From contig WNNJ02000552.1 in assembly GCA_012934845.2 (NCBI GenBank), positions 1-64,000 on the forward strand: 64,000 nt of DNA. Direction: 5' to 3'. The notes under the pieces were generated by a model, which was not told where the DNA came from, did not search any database, and saw only the letters and a program-made list of their open reading frames with translations. The position numbers were made by a program, and so were the translations under genes. This document shows, piece after piece, positions 1 through 10,561 of the stretch (its first letter is position 1; every line of letters starts with the position of its first letter). The stretch comes from Pomphorhynchus laevis. Its lineage: Eukaryota; Acanthocephala; Palaeacanthocephala; Echinorhynchida; Pomphorhynchidae.

Positions 1-71
1 TAAGGATACGATTATATACTTTAATGAAGTGTAGAAAACAGGCAAAGACACTTATAATTTATTTATTTAAA

Positions 72-108
72 CGTTTCGTCCTTTATAGGGACTTCGTCAG
101 TATATTGT
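72..108 (-). ncRNA. Hammerhead-type ribozyme motif
   Basis: On the minus strand the core CTGACGA (94-100) is followed by one extra A, a GTCC/GGAC stem II (78-81 with 89-92) with an AT-rich loop, then GAAAC (73-77) and GTT. ACGT is self-complementary, as in the very short stem III of hammerheads in Penelope-like elements, which are thought to work as dimers. Bases before the core (AATATA) can pair with bases after the presumed cleavage site (TAAAT) as a weak stem I. Any parent element lies partly outside the window. Confidence 0.6.
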
Positions 109-901
109 GTGTTTAAGCTGTTAATTAATTTTCCTTTATAATAACTCTTAATGAATTTGTATGTTTGACTTGATTTATTAAAATATTGTTCTTGTTTATA
201 GGTGTGCTATCGTTTAGTTTCTAAAATGTTTATCTTTATAGTTAATAATTTCATCTTACCTATTTATCAAATGTCATTATGTAATTCAAAGAAAAGTTCA
301 ATTTATTAATTTCTATTCGCGGATATCCTTATATTTACTATTATATATGAAGGTTGCTTGTTGGATATTATTAACTTAAAAAATATATTTTAACCATAAA
401 GAGTTTTAATCAGATGTCTAGCAAATCTCGAATTCGATTTATATAATGTTTATAATTATATTTAAGATTTGATAATAAAAACCTTTATGATTAAGTTATA
501 ATATATTAATCTTAATTAAGAAAATAATAATGGCAAAAATTATAATCTAATAAGAATGAAGAATAATAATGAATGATCAAATTTATATATTATTTTATTT
601 TGACTTATTAATATAAAAAAATAAGTATTATTAAATATACGAAAGAGTTTAATATTTATTTTTTATAAATTTGTTTATTAAGTAATATTATAATTAAATA
701 AAAATTTCATGAATATTTATCAAATAAGAATATATAAAATATAATATCATAATTTAATAATTTATATAATTTAGTATCATATTTAATATATAATTTTATA
801 TCATATAATTTAATAACATCTACAACATCTACAATTATATATATGTTGGATTTGTTTATTCATGTGTTAGTTTTTGTTTTGAGGTTGCTACTAGTCTGAA
901 A
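109..901. other. AT-rich non-coding stretch
   Basis: Very AT-rich sequence with runs of ATAT and TAAT. I see no gene, repeat boundary or RNA structure here. The last 60 bases before 902 may be the promoter/5' leader of the small gene that follows. Confidence 0.6.
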
Positions 902-1093
902 ATGTCTCAAGAAAACAAAAATGCCAAGTCACAAACTGAAGTGTTACTACAACAAACTAAAAGAGTTATGACAAAAATCGAGGAGCAAAGAGATCACTTT
1001 GATCACCTTCGATATTGCGCAAAAAAGAATCATTACAAGCAACAAGAAGAACTAAATAAAATAATGAAAAAAAGGTATATTGACAAACTGTAG
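902..1093 (+). CDS. Hypothetical small charged coiled-coil protein (63 aa)
   Basis: A 63-residue open frame beginning with ATG in the context GAAAATGTCTC. The product is rich in Lys, Glu and Gln, with heptad-like spacing (LLQQTKRVMTKIEEQ), and is predicted to be a single amphipathic helix with no signal peptide or membrane segment. I do not recognise a family. Codon use is less skewed than the surrounding AT desert and a 3' AT-rich tail follows, which favours a real gene, but it could equally be one exon of a larger transcript or a chance frame. Confidence 0.35.
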   Translation: MSQENKNAKSQTEVLLQQTKRVMTKIEEQRDHFDHLRYCAKKNHYKQQEELNKIMKKRYIDKL

Positions 1094-1612
1094 ACATTTT
1101 TATTGTTGCAAAATTCTCATTTTCGTTTTTAAATATTTTATATATTTTATATATACTTTATAACAACTATCTGCGCCTTTAATACCTTTGTGTGTACAAA
1201 AATGTCCAAAGCAAATAAGCAACTGAATCTAATCGTATTAATATTTAACAAGTTCTCAGAAGAAATTACATGCTCATATTCTAAATGTCGCATTTTTATA
1301 AAGCTGTATATTCACTAAATTTATATCAGTGAATATAAAGTAAAGTTGCTAAATATATTCAGTAAAGTTGGCAATTAGATTTTTAAATTAAAGAACTGAT
1401 ATATACATTTTTTGCGAGTGGTCCAATTATCATCCAAGAAAATGGCAAATACGATGCTGCTGTCCAATTACAATTATTTATTAACGCCATAACAACTGAT
1501 TTAATACATTAAAAGTAAAAAATATTTGGTATTTTATTGGTAATTGTTACAATATCATTCGGAAAAGTATGAAAAATGCATAATGTATTTTTCATTTAAT
1601 ATTAATGATATA
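1094..1612. other. No gene seen
   Basis: AT-rich spacer between the small gene and the Ginger-type transposon. It contains a short repeated AGTGAATATA-like segment near 1310-1370 and nothing else I can support. Confidence 0.5.
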
Positions 1613-1617
1613 ATTAA

Positions 1618-1649
1618 TGTGGCGCGCCACCCATGCCAGATGCGCCACC
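1618..1649 (+). repeat. Left terminal inverted repeat of Ginger-type element
   Basis: Thirty-two bases, TGTGGCGCGCC followed by ACCCATGCCAGATGCGCCACC in two blocks. It is the reverse complement of the right end except for nine extra bases there. Preceded by the ATTAA duplication. Confidence 0.85.
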
Positions 1650-1699
1650 CTATGGATTTTTATGATTTTAACTGGGTGAGTAATTTTTCATAGAAAAAT

Positions 1700-1785
1700 G
1701 TTCATCTTGAAGAATCGAACCCGTGAATGTCAAACCCGAGATTTAAAGATTGACCATTAAACTAAGCATCTATGACAAAACAATA
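1700..1785 (-). other. tRNA-like sequence, degenerate
   Basis: On the minus strand there is an A-box-like CTTAGTTTAATGG, a possible anticodon arm (TTAAA/TTTGA around a seven-base loop) and a B box GGGTTCGATTC. The T stem and acceptor stem do not pair, so this is not a working tRNA. It could be a tRNA-derived SINE head, a captured tRNA pseudogene, or internal Pol III boxes. It sits just inside the left TIR of the transposon. Confidence 0.3.
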
Positions 1786-1839
1786 AATGTTATATAAAAT
1801 TATAATCTGATAAATATATAATTTTTTACAGATCCCCCT

Positions 1840-2703
1840 ATGGTATCAGTAATTGCGAATGAACAAGAGTATAAGAACATCAAATTACTTTTAGAAGGAA
1901 AAACGAGCCAAGTGTATCTTTCGAAAGACATCAAAAAACGGTTGAAAAATAAAAGCGGAAATTTTATAATTATAAACGGTTATATTTACTTGAAGGATGA
2001 ACATGAAGGATTACATAAGCGAGCATTCCATAAAGATCAAACTGATATTATGGTACTCGAAGCAAAAAGGATTCATAAAGATAAGCACTATGGAATGAAT
2101 AGGTTTGAAGACCTCTGTAATGAACTTTTCTTCAGAATACCTCGAACTATTCTTAGAATAGTGGTTGAGGAATGTGTGACATGTTCTCAATCACAGCCTT
2201 TAAAAACAAAAGAAAAGGCTGTTCATATAACAGCCAAACGACCTTTAGAAAGATTACAAATTGATTTGGTTGATATGAAACAGTATAAACATTCCAATAA
2301 TGAGTTTGTTTGGATGCTTACTGTTATAGATGTTTATTCTAAGTTTGCTTGGGTGTATCCTTTGTATACTAAGACGGGAAAGGAGGTTGCAGAAAATCTA
2401 GAAACACTTTTTACGACTTTTACAGGACCTCCACAAATTCTTCAGTGTGATAATGGAAAGGAGTTTCTCAACAAGGAAATGGACAAACTTGTAAGTGATT
2501 TTAAAATCACCTACAAACACTCAAGACCCCGCCATCCACAATCTCAAGGACAGATTGAAAGGTTTAATCAAACCTTGACAAGATACTTGCAGAAATATAT
2601 CTTTGAAGAAGAGGAAAGCCAAAGAAATGATTCCATCGAAAATTCTGTTCATACTGTAACAAATTCAAAAGAATGGCTTAAACAACTAAAAAACGGTTTA
2701 TAA
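1840..2703 (+). CDS. Ginger-type transposase (integrase-like, DD35E)
   Basis: The 287-residue frame contains an HHCC zinc-binding domain (His79, His83, Cys112, Cys115) followed by an RNase-H-fold integrase core with Asp142 (in IDLVDM), Asp204 (in QCDNGKEF) and Glu240 (in QGQIERFN). This DD35E spacing is typical of rve integrases. The wording of the core (CDNGKEF, RPRHPQSQG) is closest in memory to Ginger transposases and the domesticated KRBA2/SCAND3 proteins rather than to LTR element integrases. No reverse transcriptase or protease lies nearby, and the TIRs around it confirm a DNA transposon. The enzyme would cut and rejoin at the TIRs. The C-terminal SH3-like part is in a different frame, so the copy is probably not functional as it stands unless spliced. 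Confidence 0.8.
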   Translation: MVSVIANEQEYKNIKLLLEGKTSQVYLSKDIKKRLKNKSGNFIIINGYIYLKDEHEGLHKRAFHKDQTDIMVLEAKRIHKDKHYGMNRFEDLCNELFFRIPRTILRIVVEECVTCSQSQPLKTKEKAVHITAKRPLERLQIDLVDMKQYKHSNNEFVWMLTVIDVYSKFAWVYPLYTKTGKEVAENLETLFTTFTGPPQILQCDNGKEFLNKEMDKLVSDFKITYKHSRPRHPQSQGQIERFNQTLTRYLQKYIFEEEESQRNDSIENSVHTVTNSKEWLKQLKNGL

Positions 2704-3179
2704 TTATAATATTGCAAAACATTCAGCAACAAAAAAATCCCCGTTTCGTCTTTTGCTCCAGCTTCCAGGGTTCAACACTGTTTCAGCCAGCGACGAAGAT
2801 ACAGAAATAGCTTCCATTGAACCAAAAGTTGAAAACCAAGCAAAAGATCTTGATGAAAATTCATCAGATGCATTAGATAATGAAAATGCCGTTTCTTCTA
2901 TTTGCACTAAATATTTAGAAAGAATGGACAGGCATTCACTTGTACATAAGTCAAAATATGACATAAATGTCGGTGATAGAGTATTGATTGCCTTGGATTT
3001 CGATAATAATCAGAAGACAAAAAAGCTAAACTCTCCTCTTTTTTCAATACAAATGCCGAGGTTCTTGAAGTTTTGTCAAATAACTATGTCAAAGTTAAGA
3101 TTGATAAAAAAGAAGAAACGATTCATCTTTCTAGAATTAAAAAAATATAATTTTACTCCCTTTTTATTTATTTTTTTAA

Positions 3180-3220
3180 GGTGGCGCATCTGGCATGGGT
3201 GGCGCGCTGGGCGCGCCACA
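3180..3220 (-). repeat. Right terminal inverted repeat of Ginger-type element
   Basis: Reverse complement of the left TIR with a nine-base internal near-duplication (CAGCGCGCC), giving 41 bases. Followed by the ATTAA target duplication at 3221-3225. Confidence 0.85.
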
Positions 3221-3401
3221 ATTAATATATATTTTGTATATATTAAATTATAATTAATATAATTTTGATATTCATTTAATATTCATTTTTAATTTATCAA
3301 AAATAGCCATATTCGTTGATAACATTTTTGTATTATTAATTAACCTGATAAAATATTTATAAGATGGAGGAGACTCAATGTTATTGCAGATAAAGCTTTA
3401 A

Positions 3402-6400
3402 ATGCGAAACCGCTTAGTTATTTTTGATTTTATAAATAATGTTTCTTACCTACAAAAATGTTTTGAACAAATTAGCGAATTTGTTTTTGCTGATGAATTA
3501 TCCTATTTTAATAGTTTACACTGTAATGGGGAAACTTACAACATTTTAATTGAACACGCCAATATGCTAAAAGCTGCTATGGAGTGTACTAATAAAGATA
3601 AAGACAGTCTTGCTGAATTTCAAACACGCTTAGACCAAATTGAAACAGTCATCAAAGATATGCTTGCATTACGATCACGATATCTAAACGACGCTTTGCA
3701 TGACCAATTTTCTAAAGAACCCGAACAGATAATCGATTCGGTATTTCCACCGTTAATGAGTTGTTTTTAAACATAGGAATGCTTATAGATCATATCAGAA
3801 TTGTGCCATGGTCGTGAAGATTCAAAAAAGATGATGTCTGAATGTGACGAATTAGACACGTAGGTTTTAGAATATAAATGTAAATAAAGTCATATTTGTA
3901 AGTACTAAACTATTTAATAAAAATGTAACATTTTGAACTTTAACTAAAGTTTCTACTTGAATAAAATTAGAAATCAAATCAGTTAATTGAGTCTGTATTT
4001 TGAAACTATTTATAAATTAAAAATAATGATAAAAACAAATTATTATAAATAATAAATACTTATAAGATTTTATATCATTTATATTTATATAAAGTTAATT
4101 TAAAATTAAAAATTCAATTTTTACGAATTGATTAATAAATACTATACCATATATGCGTTTACTATACCACGCGTTTAATATTACAGCGTTATGCTGCATT
4201 ATTGATTACTTATTTATAATCTTTCCTGATAGGTTAGTGAATGAACCTTACTCCAAAACTAATAAAAAAAGTTTTTATATATCAAGGTCCATACTAGTTA
4301 ATCAAATTGGGAAATTTTACAGCAACATAATTAATCAATTCATAAGAATTCTGAGGTATACAAATTCTTTTTTATATAAAGATATATTCTTTTTAATTAA
4401 TTGTACATAACATGTAACCTCAGTTATGTTAAGTGATAATCACTTAATCACTTAATCACTTAAAATCATTTACTTTATATAATAAGCAAGTGATTATGAC
4501 TTAATAACTTGCTCACAGTGAACACTGTATGCATATTTATTGGCATATACTTGTTGGCTTTACTATCCCGAGTGATATGATAGTCTAACTGTAATAGTCT
4601 ATACTATTACAAACAATAATGGTAGTCAATTATTATTCATCCGCCGTAGTAATATGATGTCCGTCCAAGTATATGCTGATTTCGTATATGATATTTGAAT
4701 CAGTTTGTTTTATATTACTGTCTATGCTTTAAATCAACCAATATGAAACGTCTATAAAAACGAACCGGAACGAATAGACTAATTTTTCCTTCGTATCCTA
4801 TTTTTATGTCAATCTTCTATATTTATATTTTATCATTAAGTGGTTTTCTTGCAAAGCATCTTACTATATTGTTATTTTTCGTATTTTTAAGTAACCTTGG
4901 ACAATGCAAATTAGAGATTATTTCATTATCTTTACACGTGGATAGAATTATTAATTGCCAAATAAATAATCGCACTATTCGTCATAATGAAGAAACAATA
5001 GCCGCATTAAGAAATCACTCAACACAAATAGATGATAGGTATATTGCTTGCTTTCCATCAATACTTTTTATCAGAGTTAATACTATCTGCTAGGTTGCAG
5101 GTTTTCGTCTTTTTAAAAGATCGGCAACTAAAAGCTTAAAACATAATTGCACTATTGTGTTAACTAATAGGATTATAAATAAAGGATGTATTCATTTTAT
5201 TATTAACTAGATAATTATTAATAAAGCCAACATTCCCTATAATATATGCTATTTAGTTTATGTTATAAAAACAGATTTATTTTAATGTGGCAAATGCGTG
5301 CCAGCGCACGCTTACATGACCGCAAGAAAAGAACAAAAATCTAAATCATGTGCCGAGAAGGTTGGTACGGAGGCAGTATTTGAATGTAATAAAGAAGGGA
5401 GCGCGGCGGAAGTCGAGAGGGAGTTGATTCCAGGCGAGTGGGGCGGCAACGAGGAAGGATCGAAGACCATAGTTGTTGGAGTAATTGGGAACGTGGAGTA
5501 AGAGGGAATTACGGGAACGCCGTGATATAGAGGTGGGACGAGTGTCGTCTACGAAAGTAAGGTCGATGAACGATGTGGAGCCGATAACGATGGAACGAAA
5601 AGTTACGATAAGAAGGCGGAGTTGTATGCGGATGTGGATGGTGGGGCAGGATAGTTGGGTAATATATGTAGATGTGTGGTCGAAGCGACGGAGACGAAAG
5701 AGCACTCGAACGGCGGAGTTGATTATTCGTTGTAGGGGTAGGATGATGGATTTTTGGGAATTGGCGAAAAAGCTAAAGCAGTAATCGATTTTAGGGAAAA
5801 GAAACGATGAAAGAAGAGACATACAAGAACGGAAGTCGATAAGGGGGCGGATACGGCGGATGTCACGGAGAATTAAGTTAGACGAGCGGACCTTGTCACG
5901 GATGAAGGGTTTAAGGGAAAAGTGATCATAAAAATTGAATCCTAAGAAACTGAGATTGTGGACTATTTGACTGATTGATTAGGCAAAAGATACAAGGGGA
6001 GGAGATATTTTAGGTTGATACGGGAGGATCCACAATATTTTGGACCTGCCTGGGTTTAGAACGAGACGAAGATGGGAGATATGTTTTCTAGATAGAAGAA
6101 ATACAGTCGGAGTCAGATATTGCTATATCGTATAATTATGATTTTAAGTTGATATACCTGTGCAGCCATTGCTACAATTAAAATTTTGATGACTATTTTT
6201 TATGTATTAATTCTTTTTATATTTTATTTGTTATTTTTTTATTAAATTTTTTAATTAATCGGACTAAAACGTGATACGTAGGTATTGGATCAGTAGTTGA
6301 TGAGGTCCACCAATATTAAAATGTAGCTTACTGTTGCTGTCTTATATATAGGATTAAAGCAGCGTGCAGAATATAAAATAGTCATCAAAATTTCAGTAAT

Positions 6401-8812
6401 AATTAAAATAATTTTATATAGATTAGGGAAAATATTGCTATTTGGATTAATGAAAATTGTAAAAATATACAGCAATCAGATAGGGATTCGTGGTCAGAAA
6501 ACAATAATGTATAAACAAAATATAAATAATTATATAGTTTATAAATTAGTATAAGTATGTAATAAGCATAGTTATTATCCATAATTTTTATTTCTTCGTG
6601 AATAAAGTTTACGTTTCAATGTCGAAGAACAATTGATTTTGATATTGATGAAATCTATTTAATAATCATGGTTATATTTTTGACCAGTCAATTAGTAATG
6701 TTGCCATATTTATTTAATATATATATTGTATGTGACATTTCTGTGCTTACCAATTTGTGTAACATTAAATATATTACAAATTTTACATTTTGACATTTTA
6801 AACAATATTAATATACGTTGATCAATGTAAGTATAAATACAACATAAATTTAGCAACTAGCTAAGCCACTAGCTAGTTGTACTAGCTATACTGTCCTTTT
6901 GTTTTCATTATTGTATCCATTCCCATTGTGGTTTTGTAGCCAGTGAATAGAATGCCTTATCAATAATAATAATCAACACGATATGACTGCTGCTACTATT
7001 ATTATGTTAATATCTAATTTGATATGCTGCTTTTAATTTAGTTTGCTCAATTCTTCATCCATTAAATTCGATAGTATACACAAAACACTGAAAGCAGCAC
7101 GAGAATTAACAAATACAGGCCGAACTCTAAAAAACACTATTTATCAAAGTGTATCCAAAGGCAAAGAAACACTGACAAACCTCACTGAGAAATGTAATTT
7201 GGAACTACAGAACCGAATATCTTCCGTTAATCAAAATGTGATTAGCGTTAATCATGCCATGAATAATGTAAGTAAAATAATATATTAAGTTTAACGAAGC
7301 TGCTCTTTCGCTCTCATGACATCTTCTTTTCATGTTAATAATTATTCATCAATGAACAAAATTGTTTTGTTTGATACGAGCACAATTCTCTTTGTTGTAT
7401 TTTAAGTACATAATAGATAATTATATTTTTATAGTTAAAAACGCAAATCGATCGTGAGTACAAATCTCTTGCACATTTGGATAGTCGTTTGCGTGAAGAA
7501 TCATCAGCTGCCGAAACACTCAAAGTGCAATTGGAGCAATTCGAGAATTATGCTCAAAGTGAATATATAAACGAAAGATTCATTTGCAAGGACATTATAG
7601 CGTAAGTCATTTATGATTTCTTAACTTTCAATTTACAGATTTTAGTGTTGGTAAATTATATTTTTAGTTTAAATATATCTATAATATGTGTTCACTAAGC
7701 ATTTGCTTACATGATCACAGTGTTGTCACTAATATTTCAAAATCATTTGACTAACAAACTTTATTGATTTATGCTTTGATATATCTGAATGTAATATCCT
7801 ATACCTGGATATAGATATTTGACATGACAATATCGTTTAATACTCTTGATCGAATTTACAAAATTAATTTTATCTAAAATCTTGTGGATTTTCTTCATTT
7901 ATTGCTTAACAGTGAGTAATTTAAATCTTTATAAGCTTAAGTAATCGTTAATAAGCAAACCTGCTATCTAATTTAATGATTGTTCATTGTGCTCAACATT
8001 AAAAAGAATGATCTTGCTTATCAAATCTAAATTTAAATTATTTAATTTTTAAATTTTAATTAAAATTTATATTTTGACAGCTGCTGCTATCATTTTCAGA
8101 TTGTTTTTAAAAATTCTGAAGACGACAGTAGCTATCAAAATATCAATTTTCCAATGAATCTTTAATTTCCCTACTTGGTTCCTCATGATTTTTTTAATTA
8201 TTAGATCAGCTAACTGAGTCTACGTATTTTATACTATATATAAATAAAAAATCATGATAAATAAAAATAATTATAAATAATATTAGATTTTATATAATTT
8301 ATTGAAGTTAAAATTTAAAATAAAAATCAATGTTTATAAATTGACTAATAAATAATATGTGATGTATAAGATATAAGATATAATATATAAGATTAGAGGT
8401 CACCAGGAGAAACTACTATGTTTTCAGAAATATAAACTGAAATATTTGTTATAATGAATTTGTAAAAATTGACATACCTTCAATAATATACAGTAATATA
8501 TAATATTAATAAATTACTGTTAATTTTATATTTTTTTGTAAGTCCATCGCTGAAAAGCGGCGGTGATCTCATTAATTAATTTCAAATTACATTTTACTAA
8601 CGAATATGCGTTGATTGCATTTCAGATTGAAAACTTCTCTAGAGTATCGAATGAAAAGTATTCGTGATTTGACGGAAGCAATTCAAAATGCTCAGGCTAC
8701 GATAGATAAATTACATGATTTCAAGATTTCACTGGCTAAACAAATGTCATCTATTGAGGATTATGGGATTATGGACAAGCTATTGTCGGAAAAATTAAGC
8801 CTTCTTCTCTAA
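3402..8812 (+). CDS. Hypothetical coiled-coil protein, five exons (host gene)
   Basis: Five exons fit together: 3402-3759, 3799-3859, 7042-7267, 7435-7601 and 8626-8812 (TAA). Donors are GTTGTT, GTAGGT, GTAAGT and GTAAGT; acceptors end CAG, TAG, TAG and CAG; phases match at every junction, and the total is 999 bases (332 codons plus stop). The product is mostly helical and coiled coil, rich in Leu, Lys, Glu and Asn, for example SLAHLDSRLREE and LTEAIQNAQATIDKL, without signal peptide or membrane segment. The family is not recognised; a BAR-like or spectrin-like helical bundle would fit but is only a guess. The first intron is only 39 bases and was placed by frame; the second, 3.2 kb, holds transposon debris. 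Upstream exons may be missing: there is an in-frame stop just before 3402, so a further 5' exon would have to join inside this block, or 3402 is the start. Confidence 0.65.
3972..4145 (-). repeat. Diverged 3'-end fragment of the YIDD-type PLE-like family
   Basis: It begins with AATCAGTTAATTGAGTCTG, a diverged copy of the recurrent terminus (AATCAGCTAACTGAGTCTACG), and continues with the AT-rich tail that runs to a TATTTATTAATCAATTCG-like block on the minus strand. It lies in the large intron of the coiled-coil gene. Confidence 0.5.
4146..5280. other. Intron sequence without clear features
   Basis: AT-rich intron. A short cluster of TCACTTAA repeats lies at 4434-4470. Two open frames (4153-4410 and 4806-5093, the latter with a hydrophobic N-terminus) have no recognisable domain and lie inside an intron on the sense strand; I do not call them genes. 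Confidence 0.4.
5281..6130 (-). mobile_element. CR1-like LINE, 5'-truncated 3' end
   Basis: GC-richer than its surroundings. Minus-strand translation (5346-5822) gives the C-terminal region of the reverse transcriptase (RLRRFDHTS, LPLQRIINSAVRVL), the same as the copy at 61.4-61.9 kb. It shares sequence at 5862-6130 with the LINE at 9033-9300. The 3' end (5281-5311) has the hairpin GCGTGC-GCTG-GCACGC and an AAAATAAAT-type tail. 5' truncation is usual for LINE insertion. Confidence 0.8.
8065..8145. repeat. Decayed inverted pair of hammerhead-like motifs
   Basis: Plus strand 8116-8140 reads CTGAAGA, then GACAG...GCTATC and AAAA in place of GAAA. The minus strand of 8071-8099 reads CTGAAAA, GATAGC-AGCA-GCTGTC and AAAA. 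The two arms are inverted copies of each other. Core changes suggest both are inactive. The pair lies in the last intron of the coiled-coil gene. Confidence 0.45.
8203..8436 (-). repeat. 3'-end copy of the YIDD-type PLE-like family
   Basis: It starts GATCAGCTAACTGAGTCTAC, the recurrent family terminus, and runs through the AT-rich tail to GAGGTCACCAGGAGAAACTACTATG, which is the 3' half of the pseudoknot motif in minus orientation. The copy stops there, near the point where the copy at 49391 also stops. Confidence 0.6.
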
Positions 8813-9184
8813 TAGGACAACAATCCATAAACATCAAGAATGCAGCAACCAATTTGGAAGCAAAACTAAAACTAATAACATATATTGTTTATCTCCATAT
8901 TTTGAGTTTTAATCAACTGTTTTTGTAATGTTTCTTTGCAAAAAATAAGTAATTCGTCAGAACAATTAATTTTTCCTAATTAAAACTTTTAAATTTTAAT
9001 TTAAAAATTAAAATTTAAACTAACTTAATTCTCACGGAGAATTAAGTTAGACGAGCGGACCTTGTCACGGACGAAGGGTTTAAGGGAAAGGTGATCATCG
9101 GAATGGAAGCGTAAGAAAGTGAGATTGTGGACTATGGGGATGATCGATTTGGCAAAATATACAGTGGGAGAATATATGATTGGT

Positions 9185-10493
9185 TTACGGGGAAGGATCC
9201 ACATAATTTTGGACTTGTCGAGGGTTTAGAACGAGATGGAGATTGGATAGACGTTTGTAGATAGAAGAAAGACAGTTGGAGGCGGAAATGCCGATATCGT
9301 GTATGCGATGTGAGGGTGCATGAGCATAGATGAGGATGTCATCGGCGTATTGCATGACGTTAAAGGAGTAAGGTTTGATAAACGGAGAGAGATCGCCAAG
9401 CAGAAGAAAGAAAAGCAGAGGACCTAGGACTGAACCTTGTGGAACCCCGCAAAAAATAGGGATGTGAGTGGATGATGAATTAGAGCAGACGCGAAAGGAA
9501 CGGTCGGATAGATATGAGGCAAACGGTGCTACGGAGGAGGAAGAAAATCCATAATCATAACGAAGGCGAGAAAGGAGGACGGAGTGGTCGACAATGTCGA
9601 ATGCAGAGGAGAGGTCGAGGGAGATGAGAACACTATATAGAGCCTTGTCTCGAGAAATGAGTAAGTCGTTGTACACTTTTATGCATGCGATTTCTGTCGA
9701 GTGATTAGAGCGGAAAGCGGATTGGAAAGAGGGTACAGATTGGATGAGGAGAGATAAGCGTTGATTTGTATTAAGATGAGGCGTTCTAAGAGCTCAGAAA
9801 GAGTAGGGAGTAGTGAAATGGGGCGATAGCTAGAAGGAAGAGAGGGGTCGAGCGATTGTTTCTTAAGGAGGGGACGAACGATTGCGGATTTCAGTGTGAA
9901 GGGAAGATACGACTGCGGATGGACGAGTTAAACAAGGTTGTGAGAAATGGGGATATCGATGAGCATATAGATTTTAATATGTGGGTAGGCAGGGGATCGG
10001 CAGGTGAGGTTTTGTTGGGCAAGGACATGAGGACATATGATACTTCTGTAGTTGAGACAGGGAGAAGATGAAAGAGTTCCGGAAGGATGAGGGTAGACTG
10101 GGCAGAGTGGGATAGGATGGAAACCGGGGTGTGAGAGAGCAACGTGGATACTTTAGTCTGGAAAAATGACGAATAATCATGGGTATTGATGTTGCTCGGC
10201 GAAGAGGAACGTGCAAGGATTGAGTTAAAAGTATGCCAGCGAGTTTTAGAGTTTAATGAAGCGATGATTTTATGCTGCCAGGAGTTGCATTTGGTACGTA
10301 GTAGGTTGAGATAAGACCGGCGAAGAGCAAGATAGGAATCACGGAAAGACGGAGTGATCGAGCGGAAATCACGTCTGAGAGAGCGGTGATAGACTCGAAA
10401 AGCATGGCGGAGTCGACGCTTTGAGAGTAGGCATTGGATGTCAAACCATGGTGTACGGTGCAAGCGACGGTGTGGATGAGACTTGAAGGGCAA
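9185..10493 (-). pseudogene. CR1-like LINE reverse transcriptase
   Basis: Two blocks: 9891-10493 (N-terminal fingers, with DPLPTHILKSICSSISPFL and the preceding linker) and 9185-9676 (palm: LISLDLSSAFDIVDH, VPQGSVLGPLLFFLL, MQYADDILIYAHAP). All three catalytic aspartates of the palm (DLSSAFD and YADD) are present. It would copy element RNA at a nicked target. The two blocks are not in one continuous frame, and the thumb and 3' end are lost at about 9031. Confidence 0.8.
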
Positions 10494-10561
10494 GAGAAGA
10501 GCGAGAGTGGATGTGAGTTCAGAGTCGAAACGAGAAGCGAAATCGTGAGGAGATGAATATG

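Larger units (their letters stand above)
1618..3220 (+). mobile_element. Ginger-type DNA transposon with TIRs and target duplication
   Basis: A 1.6-kb element ends in GC-rich inverted repeats (1618-1649 and 3180-3220) that start TGTGGCGCGCC, fitting the TGTNR start described for Ginger elements. ATTAA directly flanks both sides (1613-1617, 3221-3225); if the ends are taken one base shorter, the duplication reads AATTAAT. Inside lies an integrase-like transposase (1840-2703) and, in another frame downstream (about 2760-3151), a C-terminal part with the VGDRVLIALDFDNN type motif seen in Ginger and KRBA2/SCAND3-like proteins. Ginger transposases descend from the same integrases as gypsy retrotransposons but move as cut-and-paste DNA. 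The coding part looks broken, while the ends look intact. Confidence 0.8.

Noticed and set aside
1840-2703. Integrase of an LTR retrotransposon
   Set aside because: No LTRs, protease or RT are near; GC-rich TIRs with a target duplication enclose it, so a Ginger-type DNA transposon explains it better.
4806-5093. 95-codon frame with a hydrophobic N-terminus, possible secreted protein
   Set aside because: It lies in an intron of the coiled-coil gene on the same strand, in AT-rich sequence where such hydrophobic frames arise by chance, and has no recognisable domain.
9856-10071. Plus-strand frame over the CR1-like LINE (and similar ones at 5298, 5485, 11102, 11672)
   Set aside because: Antisense shadows of the GC-rich LINE coding sequence; the minus strand carries clear RT and endonuclease motifs.
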